DNA of 64,000 bases, from assembly GCF_002257645.1 (NCBI RefSeq), contig NZ_NQMO01000009.1:248001-312000 (forward strand), given 5' to 3'. The stretch comes from Paenibacillus sp. XY044 (GTDB lineage Bacteria > Bacillota > Bacilli > Paenibacillales > Paenibacillaceae). Numbering within the stretch: the stretch's first letter is position 1; each line of letters begins with the position of its first letter. The notes under the pieces are model-generated. The model ran no database searches, was not told the DNA's origin, and worked only from the letters and a program-made list of their open reading frames with translations. This document shows, piece after piece, positions 52,941-60,939 of this stretch. A program made the position numbers and the translations under genes.

Positions 52941-54479
52941 TCAGCCCTTCTTATAAACCGAAGGGGATATGCCGTTGATGGCTTTAAATTTGGCCGTAAA
53001 CTGATCGGTATCGGCATAACCGACACGGGCCGCGATCTCGCAAATGTTCAAGTCGGTTCGCCGAAGAAGCTTCATAGCTTCTTCAATCCGCACGGCATGA
53101 TAATATTCGTTAAAGGAAATGCCGAGTTTCTTCTTGAAGCGCTGTCCCAGATAGGCCGCATTGACATGCAGAACCTCGGCGATATCGTGCAGCTTCAGTT
53201 TCTCTGGATAATGATCACGGATGAATTCTATCGCTTTCGATATGTTTTGATCCGTCTGAACCCCATCATCCTCAGCAAACCACTCCGCCGCTTCGCGAAG
53301 CTCGGTCAGGGTTTGTTTTTCAAGGTCGCTTTGCATCGTCAACGCCGGTGAGCCAGTAAACCATTTCCTCTCCCAGTCCGCTGTGCTGCCTCCCCTTCTA
53401 CCGATTTCATGGAGGAGTTCAACCTTGATATTGGCTGCATAAGCGCTGATCCACGGTTTTGAAGCGTGGTCTCCCGAAATGACGGCGAAAAACTCGCGCA
53501 CACGACCGGGCAGCTCATCCACCCTGCCTTCCACAACCGCCTTTGTGAGCGATTTCATAAACGCAGAGGGAAGAAGGAGCTGCTGTTCCAGATTCTCCTC
53601 CTCATAATAGTAAACCTCTTGATGACGGTTATCGAGACGGGAAACCCCAGCGGCAACGGCTTCTTGGAAAACGGTGTTGAGGGAATACGGTCCTTTATGC
53701 TCATCGCTCACCGAGAAGGTGACATTCTCCTGATAATCGTTTCTAATGCATCGGATGAACAGGGTAACAAGAAGGGGAGTCAATTCCGGTCCGTCGGGGC
53801 CGGATATCAATACGTAGCCGTGCTTGTCCTGCCCGATCACGAAAGGAAGCACGGTAATATGCTCTATTTGCTGTTCGGCCAGACGGCTCAGCCGATCCAG
53901 CAGCTGACAGCCGCGAACATTTCCGTGCTCCAAAGCAGCTCCATACACGAGCATGCAGCGAATCCGCGAATCATCGCCGATGGGGAGCTGCCTAACCGCC
54001 TGCTCCAGCTCTTGCGGAGCGTGTTCTCTTGTCAGAAGCTGCGAGAGCAGTTCTGTTTTGACATAGGCAGTCTCGGCTCTGCGGTAAGCATCCGATTTCC
54101 GCTCGGACTGGATCTCCGAAGCTATGTTTTTCACGGCCGATTCCAACTCGCCCTCATCCAGAGGCTTGGTCAGATAGTTGCAAACGCCATATTGAATGGC
54201 TGTCTTGGCATATTGAAAATCAGCATATCCGCTTATAATAATAAATTTCGGTTGGGGAGCCCCGCCCTGCACCTGCTTAATTAGCTCTAATCCATCAATG
54301 ACGGGCATACGAACATCCGTAATGACCAAATCGGGATTGAGACTCTGGATTAGCTGCAAGGCGTCATCCCCATCCATAGCCGTACCACAAATCTCAAAGC
54401 CCAATTCGGTCCAGTCGACCAAAAAACACAGACCTTCCAGCATTAAGGGCTCGTCGTCGGCAAGTAAGACTTTAAGCAT
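52941..54479 (-). CDS. YesN-type response regulator, first of two around one kinase
   Basis: A 512-residue regulator with a receiver (DDE at 8-10, acceptor D55 in ITDVRMPV, lysine in YLTKPLD), a middle domain and an AraC DNA-binding domain (LKLHDIAEVLHVNAAYL, GYADTDQFTAKFKAING). The ATG at 54479 is preceded by a GGTGGAGCGG region. It starts the regulator-kinase-regulator unit, just past the terminator of the importer operon. Confidence 0.92.
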   Translation of the reverse strand: MLKVLLADDEPLMLEGLCFLVDWTELGFEICGTAMDGDDALQLIQSLNPDLVITDVRMPVIDGLELIKQVQGGAPQPKFIIISGYADFQYAKTAIQYGVCNYLTKPLDEGELESAVKNIASEIQSERKSDAYRRAETAYVKTELLSQLLTREHAPQELEQAVRQLPIGDDSRIRCMLVYGAALEHGNVRGCQLLDRLSRLAEQQIEHITVLPFVIGQDKHGYVLISGPDGPELTPLLVTLFIRCIRNDYQENVTFSVSDEHKGPYSLNTVFQEAVAAGVSRLDNRHQEVYYYEEENLEQQLLLPSAFMKSLTKAVVEGRVDELPGRVREFFAVISGDHASKPWISAYAANIKVELLHEIGRRGGSTADWERKWFTGSPALTMQSDLEKQTLTELREAAEWFAEDDGVQTDQNISKAIEFIRDHYPEKLKLHDIAEVLHVNAAYLGQRFKKKLGISFNEYYHAVRIEEAMKLLRRTDLNICEIAARVGYADTDQFTAKFKAINGISPSVYKKG

Positions 54480-54538
54480 TTGGCATCACCGCTCCACCGA
54501 TTGAATTTGCTTCATCATACATCCATGGAATAGGAGAA

Positions 54539-54565
54539 ACCGTTCCGGCAGGCTGCCGGAACGGT
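54539..54565 (-). terminator. Terminator of the 54.6-58.2 kb importer operon
   Basis: A perfect 12-base stem (54539-54550 with 54554-54565, loop GGC) is followed by TTTCTCC on the minus strand, 35 bases past the last permease gene. The U run is short, so some read-through into the two-component genes is possible. Confidence 0.7.
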
Positions 54566-54600
54566 ACTGTTCTCGTCTGAAACGAGCACCCGAAAAATTT

Positions 54601-55512
54601 CTATTCTTTGACACTTCCCAAGTTCAAGCCTACCACAAAGTACCTTTGCAAAAAAGGATAAACGAATAATATCGGCATCGCGGTCACGATCGTGATTGCA
54701 GCCTGAATGGACGCCGGCGTTACCATGGCCTGGGTTTGGTTGGTATTAGCCCCTGCCATCATGGACGGATCGTTATTCGTGCTCATGGTCGATCCAAGCA
54801 GCTTCATCATTTCATACTGGAGTGAACTGAGGTTCTGTTCGGAAGAAGCGTACAGGAACGTGTCGAACCAGGAATTCCAGGAGCCTACGGCGATGAATAA
54901 GGCAATGGTCGCAAGGACGGGCGTACACAGCGGAAATACGATCCGCCAGAAAATCCGGAAATCACCGGCTCCGTCAATTTTGGCGGATTCAACCAGGCTT
55001 CCCGGGAGCGACCTGATGTACGTACGGATCACGATCAGGTTAAATGCGCTGACCAAACCCGGCAGGATATAGACCCAGAAGCTGTTCCGCAAACCCAGGT
55101 CTTTGATCAAAAAATAGTTGGGAATCAGGCCTGCGTTGAAATACATCGTCAGTATAAACAGCATGCTTATTTTCTTGCGGAAAATGTAATGAGGCTGGGC
55201 CAATGTATAAGCCAGCATGGTCGTCAGAAATACGCCGAGCACGGTAGATATAACGGTACGGGACACAGAAATGAACGCGGCGTGATAGATCGTGCCCGAT
55301 ACGAATACCGCTTTATAATTTTGCAAGGTCCAGGTGTGCGGCCAAACGTACACGCCCCCCTTCAGCGAATCGCTTCCGTCATTAAATGAAATCGCCATCG
55401 TATGAAGAAAAGGGTACAGCGTGACAATGACGACAATCAGCATAAACAGCGTATTCAGCGTATGGAAAACGACGGGTTCCAGGCGAAACTGACTCTTGAC
55501 TTCTGTTCTCAT
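54601..55512 (-). CDS. CUT1 sugar ABC permease (YtcP type)
   Basis: A 303-residue permease with six predicted helices, the EAA loop LVESAKIDGAGDFRIFW and the C-terminal FLQRYFVVGLNLGSVKE ending typical of YtcP-type proteins. The ATG at 55512 follows GGAGGACGGGG. It is the last gene of SBP-permease-permease. These systems in Paenibacillus include aldouronate importers; the substrate here is not known. Confidence 0.93.
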   Translation of the reverse strand: MRTEVKSQFRLEPVVFHTLNTLFMLIVVIVTLYPFLHTMAISFNDGSDSLKGGVYVWPHTWTLQNYKAVFVSGTIYHAAFISVSRTVISTVLGVFLTTMLAYTLAQPHYIFRKKISMLFILTMYFNAGLIPNYFLIKDLGLRNSFWVYILPGLVSAFNLIVIRTYIRSLPGSLVESAKIDGAGDFRIFWRIVFPLCTPVLATIALFIAVGSWNSWFDTFLYASSEQNLSSLQYEMMKLLGSTMSTNNDPSMMAGANTNQTQAMVTPASIQAAITIVTAMPILFVYPFLQRYFVVGLNLGSVKE

Positions 55513-55526
55513 TTCCCCGTCCTCCT

Positions 55527-56507
55527 CTATACCAATCGTTCTTCGCCAAGACGCTTTGCGATGGAATTCGCAATGAATACGAGTATGACGCTCACGATCG
55601 TTTTAAATATGCCTGCAGCCGTGGCAAGGGAATAATTCCCCATCGATATCCCGTACTTCAGCACGAAGATATCAATCGTTTGCGACCAGTCCACGACCAG
55701 GCCGTTTCCCAGCAAATACTGAACCTCAAATCCTGCATCCAGGATATGCCCGATATTCATAATGAGCAGGATGATAAAAGTGGGCTTGATCCCAGGGAGC
55801 GTTACATATCTCATTTTATGAAACCTGCCTGCACCGTCGATGGAAGCAGCTTCGTAAAGGGACGGATCGATCGAGGTAATGGCTGCCAAATAGATGATCG
55901 TATTCCAGCCAACCTCTTTCCAAACGTTCGACAGCCCGACGATTCCCCAAAAATAGTGTCCTTTACTCAGCCACATCACGGGCTGATCAATCAGATGCAG
56001 CTTCATGAGTACGGTGTTGACGATGCCGTCATCCACAGATAAGGAAGTCGCAACAATGCCTGCCGCGATGACCCATGACAGAAAATGCGGCAGATAGGAT
56101 ATGGTTTGTACCGTCCTTTTAAAGAACCGCACCTTGATTTCGTTCAGCAGCAGTGCCAAGGCAATCGCCGTTACAAAACCCAAAACCAGGTTGATGAAAC
56201 TCATGGCAATCGTATTTCGCAGCACCCCAAGGAAGGCATCGTCCTGAAACAGGAAACGGAACTGCTGCAGTCCAACCCAATCCTGTTTCCAGAAGGACAG
56301 GGCCGGACGATAGTTTTGAAAAGCCATCAGCCATCCCCAGACGGGGACATATGAAAATATGATTAAGTAAATGGCAATTGGAACCGACATGAATATCAGT
56401 TGCTTTTGGGCTTTCAGGGTTTTCCAGCTCAGGCTGACACCAATTTCCGGGTCCACTCTCTTCTTCTTCTTGCTCTTGACCTCCCCGGTCAGCACGATTT
56501 CAGACAT
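55527..56507 (-). CDS. CUT1 sugar ABC permease (LplB/YtcQ-partner type)
   Basis: A 326-residue permease with six predicted helices and the EAA loop LYEAASIDGAGRFHKMR. The ATG at 56507 follows AAGGGAGGGG. A very strong hairpin separates it from the SBP gene upstream. It lies 14 bases before the second permease gene. Confidence 0.93.
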   Translation of the reverse strand: MSEIVLTGEVKSKKKKRVDPEIGVSLSWKTLKAQKQLIFMSVPIAIYLIIFSYVPVWGWLMAFQNYRPALSFWKQDWVGLQQFRFLFQDDAFLGVLRNTIAMSFINLVLGFVTAIALALLLNEIKVRFFKRTVQTISYLPHFLSWVIAAGIVATSLSVDDGIVNTVLMKLHLIDQPVMWLSKGHYFWGIVGLSNVWKEVGWNTIIYLAAITSIDPSLYEAASIDGAGRFHKMRYVTLPGIKPTFIILLIMNIGHILDAGFEVQYLLGNGLVVDWSQTIDIFVLKYGISMGNYSLATAAGIFKTIVSVILVFIANSIAKRLGEERLV

Positions 56508-56535
56508 CTCGTTGTTCCCCTCCCTTATGACATTT

Positions 56536-56575
56536 CCAATACGGGGCGGGGAATGAATTCCCCGCCCCGTATTGG
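56536..56575 (-). other. Perfect 19-bp hairpin between SBP and permease genes
   Basis: Two 19-base arms (56536-56554 and 56557-56575) pair without mismatch around a GA loop. There is no U run after the stem on the minus-strand RNA. It therefore looks like an RNA-protecting or partial attenuator element that would raise SBP levels over permease levels. Confidence 0.75.
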
Positions 56576-56588
56576 ATTTCTACAGCTC

Positions 56589-58244
56589 TTACTTGCTGCT
56601 CCAGTTCTTAATCCGCCATTGAATTTGTTCATTCATGCGGTCTTCGTAAGCCTTAATGTCCAGCTTGTGGATCTGATTCACATAATCCTGCCATACACTA
56701 TCAAATTCCGAAGGGGAAGCCATAATCGCTTTCGGCAGATATTTTACCGACAGGTCGTTTAATTTGGTGCTGGCCAGTTGAGCGGCCGAGCCATCCTCCA
56801 GAATGATGGTATAAGCCGGGAAATATACCGGGTTCGGGCCGGGCTCCTTGAAAAATTCCGCCCAGGTTTTATGGTTGTATGCTTTCAAGATCTCTTGATC
56901 ATAAGGCTTCAAGCTATCGTAAAATTCCTGCGGCTGGGTTCCGGGATCCGTCGCGTTGCCATCACTGTAAGATCCCTGCATTTTAGGCATGTACCCAAAG
57001 AACGAATCTGCCTTGTTCGCTAATTTCCAGGTATTGTTGTCCGCATTTTTCCGCTGCTCCGGAGTCCGGTAGAACGTGCCGTCCTCTTTTACCTCATAAT
57101 CTTCTCCCTTGATTCCCCATTGCAGCGTCTTCTGCCAATCCTCAGTCATCAATGCATCCATAAACTTTATAATCCGAACCGGATCTTTGGCTTTTACGGA
57201 AATACCGAACCCGCGATTGAGATTCAGCCCTCCTCGGTCGCGGTAGTATTCCTTTGCACCGGGATACATGAGAGGAAAGCCGACGTAAGTGCTTCCAATT
57301 TTCCCTTGGGAAATCAGGGAATTCTCACCATCTTGGAAGTTCCAATGCTGATCGAACATGCCGATCACTCGTCCGCTGGCGATTTTGGCCAGGTACTGGT
57401 CATAGTTCTGCACGAAAGCTTCTTTATCCAGCAAGCCCTGCGCGTTCACTTCATTCAGCTTCTTATAGTAGGTTTTCGCGATATCCTTGTCCGCAAAAAT
57501 TTGCGCCTTGTTGTTGTCCACGATCACGCCGCCGTCATTAGGGTGACCGGATAAATGCTCCGGCGCGTTCTGGAGCGGAAATACCCTCCAGTCAAAATTC
57601 AAGGTTTCAAATCCGATCATATCCGGATGTTTGGCCTTATATTTCGCGATAATATCAAAGTACTCTTCCAGCGTTTTCGGCGTAGGATAGCCCATTTCTT
57701 TCAATACATCCTTTTGCAAATAGAACCCCGGTCCCTGATAGGTCGTATCGTGAACCGAACCGGTATACACGCCGTAGCTTGGGAGTACATAAATATGTCC
57801 GTCCTTCGGATCCTTCATTTGATTCCATACTTCCGCATAATGCTTCTTCAAATTGGGCGCATACTTCTCAATTAAATCTTCCAGCGGAATATAAGCCCCC
57901 GCATTGATCAGTTTGTCATTGCCCGAGATGAGATCCGGGTAGTCGCCGCCTGCGATCATAACGCCCAGCTTCTGCTGCAGATCCCCGACCAAAAATTCCA
58001 TATTCAGACTGACGCCGGTTTTTTCTTTAATCAATTTATAAATTTTGTTGTCGGCCGTAGGCTGCTGGCCCGGGGCGTCCATAAACACAGACAGGGTAAT
58101 TGGTTTCGTATCGTCCCCGCTTGGTTCAGCCGTCGATCCCCCGCCGCTCGTTTTTCCTGATCCGCTGCAGCCGGATAGCAGCAGTGCCGTAGAAATCATG
58201 CCGATACACAAAACGATGAGTGAACGTTTTACCTTTTTGCGCAT
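56589..58244 (-). CDS. LipO/YtcQ-type solute-binding lipoprotein
   Basis: A 551-residue lipoprotein with lipobox LSGC (C26) and a complete long type-1 binding domain (TGVSLNMEFLVGD, GGDYPDLISGNDK, YFPAYTIILEDG near the end). Its length fits the YtcQ/LipO class that serves oligosaccharide importers. The ATG at 58244 follows AAGGGGAGGA. It is the first gene of the operon and has its own promoter with a cre-like element. The likely ligand is a xylo- or aldouronate-type oligomer, by context only. Confidence 0.92.
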   Translation of the reverse strand: MRKKVKRSLIVLCIGMISTALLLSGCSGSGKTSGGGSTAEPSGDDTKPITLSVFMDAPGQQPTADNKIYKLIKEKTGVSLNMEFLVGDLQQKLGVMIAGGDYPDLISGNDKLINAGAYIPLEDLIEKYAPNLKKHYAEVWNQMKDPKDGHIYVLPSYGVYTGSVHDTTYQGPGFYLQKDVLKEMGYPTPKTLEEYFDIIAKYKAKHPDMIGFETLNFDWRVFPLQNAPEHLSGHPNDGGVIVDNNKAQIFADKDIAKTYYKKLNEVNAQGLLDKEAFVQNYDQYLAKIASGRVIGMFDQHWNFQDGENSLISQGKIGSTYVGFPLMYPGAKEYYRDRGGLNLNRGFGISVKAKDPVRIIKFMDALMTEDWQKTLQWGIKGEDYEVKEDGTFYRTPEQRKNADNNTWKLANKADSFFGYMPKMQGSYSDGNATDPGTQPQEFYDSLKPYDQEILKAYNHKTWAEFFKEPGPNPVYFPAYTIILEDGSAAQLASTKLNDLSVKYLPKAIMASPSEFDSVWQDYVNQIHKLDIKAYEDRMNEQIQWRIKNWSSK

Positions 58245-58303
58245 TTCTTTGTGTCCTCCCCTTTTTCATCTATTGTCACACATTCTCACCTGGTGATAAC
58301 TAA

Positions 58304-58331
58304 ATTATATCTTTCTAGAAATCGCTTACAA
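58304..58331 (-). promoter_or_regulatory. Sigma-A promoter with overlapping cre-like site
   Basis: On the minus strand a TTGTAA -35 box (58326-58331) and a perfect TATAAT -10 box (58304-58309) are 16 bases apart, reading toward the SBP gene at 58244. A cre-like element, TGTAAGCGATTTCT (58317-58330, 13 of 14 matches), overlaps the -35 box, so CcpA binding would block this promoter. Confidence 0.7.
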
Positions 58332-58387
58332 TTCACAAACTCAAGATGTTCCCCCTAAAAATATAGTCGCCCAGGGTTTGACACAAA

Positions 58388-58429
58388 CAAGCGCCCCGCG
58401 GCGAATTGACGGCAGCCGCGAGGCGCTTG
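58388..58429. other. GC-rich hairpin upstream of the AraC gene
   Basis: Two 15-base arms with one mismatch (58388-58402 and 58415-58429) enclose a 12-base loop in the gap between the divergent SBP and AraC genes. On the minus strand TTTGTG follows. No gene ends nearby on that strand, so its role is unclear. Confidence 0.5.
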
Positions 58430-58558
58430 CATACGGTGGATCATCTCATGATCCGTTCACTGAATATATTGCCTGATGCAAAGGTAGAACTCATAGGGTT
58501 CCGTTCATATTTTCCTTGTTATAGTATAGTAGAGACATCATTCCAAGGAGGGATAAGG

Positions 58559-59323
58559 ATGGCCCATATTCATTTTGTTGAGTATAACACGACGCACCCA
58601 AGCAACTTTGTGATCGATGTTCCCGTGGGTCATCACTGGCTTCTTGTCATCACCAAGACTCCTGCGCAGTTCTGGGTCAATGGTGCGCTGAAGGAATATC
58701 CTACGCATAGCGTTATCCTCTACCGCCCGCAGCAGAAAGTGTATTATCGGGCCTGCGCCGATCAATTCATCAATGACTGGATCCGCTTTGAATCCAATGA
58801 ACCCTATATTACGGAATCGCCGCTGCCGCTCGGTGTCCCCTTTTCCTTGGATGATCCGGACTACTGCCGCAAGCTGTTTGAACTGTTGACCATCGAACAC
58901 AACTTTCATCGGGATTACAGGGCTTCGTCCATCGACTGTTTGCTGCGGACGCTGTTCAACAAGCTGTTGGAATCTTATTTTCATGAACCGATTACGCCTC
59001 AGTATTATAACTTGTTGAAGCTTCGAACCGCGATCCAGAACGATCCGGGCGATTACTGGACGATTGCGAAAATGGCCGAATATCTCGGAATCAGCCCAGG
59101 CTACCTGCAGAGCATCTACAAAAAAACCTTTAAGGTCACCTGCATGGAAGACGTCATCAACAGCCGGATCCGGTTGGCCAAAGAATATTTAATCCACAGC
59201 ACCCAAAGCGTTGCCGAAGTCGCCTCCCGATGCGGGTATCAAAATGTGGAGCACTTCTGCAGACAGTTCAAACAGATGACAGGCTATTCGCCAAGAAAAT
59301 TCCAGGAGCATAAACAAGCTTGA
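58559..59323 (+). CDS. AraC-family regulator, paralogue of the one at 13341
   Basis: A 254-residue regulator. The ATG at 58559 follows AAGGAGGGA; a longer reading from 58406 would translate the hairpin region and lacks a site. The short sensor part has VGHHWLLVIT and YRACADQFINDWIRF, nearly the same as the protein at 13341, and the AraC domain ends in VEHFCRQFKQMTGYSP. It is divergent from the SBP-permease-permease operon, a probable target. A -10-like TATAGT lies upstream at about 58520. Confidence 0.88.
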   Translation: MAHIHFVEYNTTHPSNFVIDVPVGHHWLLVITKTPAQFWVNGALKEYPTHSVILYRPQQKVYYRACADQFINDWIRFESNEPYITESPLPLGVPFSLDDPDYCRKLFELLTIEHNFHRDYRASSIDCLLRTLFNKLLESYFHEPITPQYYNLLKLRTAIQNDPGDYWTIAKMAEYLGISPGYLQSIYKKTFKVTCMEDVINSRIRLAKEYLIHSTQSVAEVASRCGYQNVEHFCRQFKQMTGYSPRKFQEHKQA

Positions 59324-59341
59324 TATCCATATCGCGTCATG

Positions 59342-60886
59342 CTAAGCCTCTGGTTGCAAGACGGGTCTGTTCTTCTTGAAATATTGGTGCACCAGAAATT
59401 TCATGATCTCGCTCGGCTGCTCTCGGGAAAATTCGGCCTGATCAGCAAAGAGCATTCCATACGGGGCTTCCGGAGTATAAGGCTCCCATCGCGGCAGTTC
59501 CTCTCCCGTTGCATCCAGCCCGTTCGGATCACCGTTATGGATGAAGTTTGCCCAGTAATTGCACATCTGACGGGCCAAATCGTAATGCTTGCCGACAAAC
59601 GGCCGCCAGCATTTAGCCAGCGTTTCGAAGAAAAACCAGAGATCTACCGAGTGGAAGGTGCCCGGATCATCCCAGCCGGGGATTTCGGCATCAAAATTGT
59701 AATAGTACAATGGGGTACCGGAGCCGGTCTCGGCATTGGCCTGTGCGGCGATGCGGATCGCATATTCGATGCTGCTCACCGAAGCCTTCTGTCGGCTCTC
59801 CTCCACGTTGGCCGATGGTGCGCCACACAGCTCCAAGAACGCCTCTGCGTCGTCTCCGAACATGTCTTCGGCCAGCTTCTTGAATTCTTCAGGTGTATGG
59901 ACGTCCGGAACGCTGATAAATTCGGAGGACGTGTGGCCAAACATGACCGGCACCTTCCAGCGCTTGTTCTCATGGAACAATTCAAACGGGCTGCCTACGC
60001 TGAACACCTGATCTGCGACGGTGCCCCAGAATCCCTTGTATTGCACAGCCTTGTCGCGGAGAGTGACGGCATCCAGCTGCCGCGCTTCCGCAAGTGAAGA
60101 TACGCCAAGGTATTCAAAAAATTTCACGCCATCCTGTTCGGCCTCAGCCAAATGACTCCGAAGCGGAGGCACGCGAGTCCCCGGATACAGCTTCGTATAG
60201 ATTCCGCTTTGAATGATCGCCTTCTGAAAAAGCCCCTCATTCTGAGGCGAAGTCAGCTGGGTCATCACGCTGCCGCCGCCGGCGGACTGACCGCCGATCG
60301 TGATGTTGTCCGGGTCGCCGCCGAAAGCCGCGATATTGCGCTTGACCCATCTGGTGGCCGCCTGCTGATCAAGATTGCCGAAGTTAGCCGGCGCTTCGGG
60401 CGCTTCCGCCGTAATTTCGGGATGGCATAAAAATCCGAACACATTGAGGCGGTAGTTGATCGTGACGACCACGATCCCTCTTCTGGCGATGCGTTCACCG
60501 TCGAACTCCATTTCAGCCGTATGGCCGACCTGAAGACCTCCGCCAAAATACCATACATAGACCGGCAATTTCTCATCGGTACGTTTGGCCGGTGTCCATA
60601 CGTTCAGGTAGAGACAGTCCTCGTCCATGGCGATGTCCGGTTCCACGGCCCATTCCCGGGTATAGATATTGTTTTCGTCGATCTCCTGCCTTACCTGCAT
60701 CGAGATCCGCGCGAATTCGTACGCCTTAAGCACGACATCCCAGTCCTGGGCGGGCTGCGGGGAACGCCACCGGTTGTCGCCTACGGGCGGAGCGGCGAAT
60801 GGAATTCCTTTAAAACTGGTGATTCGGGGGTCGGCTGCCGGCAGTCCCTGCACCAACCCGTTTTCAACTTGTACGATTCGAAGCAT
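59342..60886 (-). CDS. Type-B carboxylesterase, cytoplasmic
   Basis: A 514-residue alpha/beta hydrolase of the carboxylesterase/p-nitrobenzyl esterase family. The triad is S201 in GGQSAGGGS, E322 in GHTSSEF and H412 in GTFHSVD; EDCLYLNVW is the family signature. There is no signal peptide. The ATG at 60886 follows GAAGGGAG. It lies 53 bases after an SBP gene with no hairpin between, so it is probably the last gene of a permease-permease-SBP-esterase operon. Its link to a sugar importer suggests an ester-decorated oligosaccharide substrate. Confidence 0.88.
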   Translation of the reverse strand: MLRIVQVENGLVQGLPAADPRITSFKGIPFAAPPVGDNRWRSPQPAQDWDVVLKAYEFARISMQVRQEIDENNIYTREWAVEPDIAMDEDCLYLNVWTPAKRTDEKLPVYVWYFGGGLQVGHTAEMEFDGERIARRGIVVVTINYRLNVFGFLCHPEITAEAPEAPANFGNLDQQAATRWVKRNIAAFGGDPDNITIGGQSAGGGSVMTQLTSPQNEGLFQKAIIQSGIYTKLYPGTRVPPLRSHLAEAEQDGVKFFEYLGVSSLAEARQLDAVTLRDKAVQYKGFWGTVADQVFSVGSPFELFHENKRWKVPVMFGHTSSEFISVPDVHTPEEFKKLAEDMFGDDAEAFLELCGAPSANVEESRQKASVSSIEYAIRIAAQANAETGSGTPLYYYNFDAEIPGWDDPGTFHSVDLWFFFETLAKCWRPFVGKHYDLARQMCNYWANFIHNGDPNGLDATGEELPRWEPYTPEAPYGMLFADQAEFSREQPSEIMKFLVHQYFKKNRPVLQPEA

Positions 60887-60939
60887 GTGTAACGTCTCCC
60901 TTCATCGTTAGAATTCACCGGCCTTCACAGCGGCTGCTC

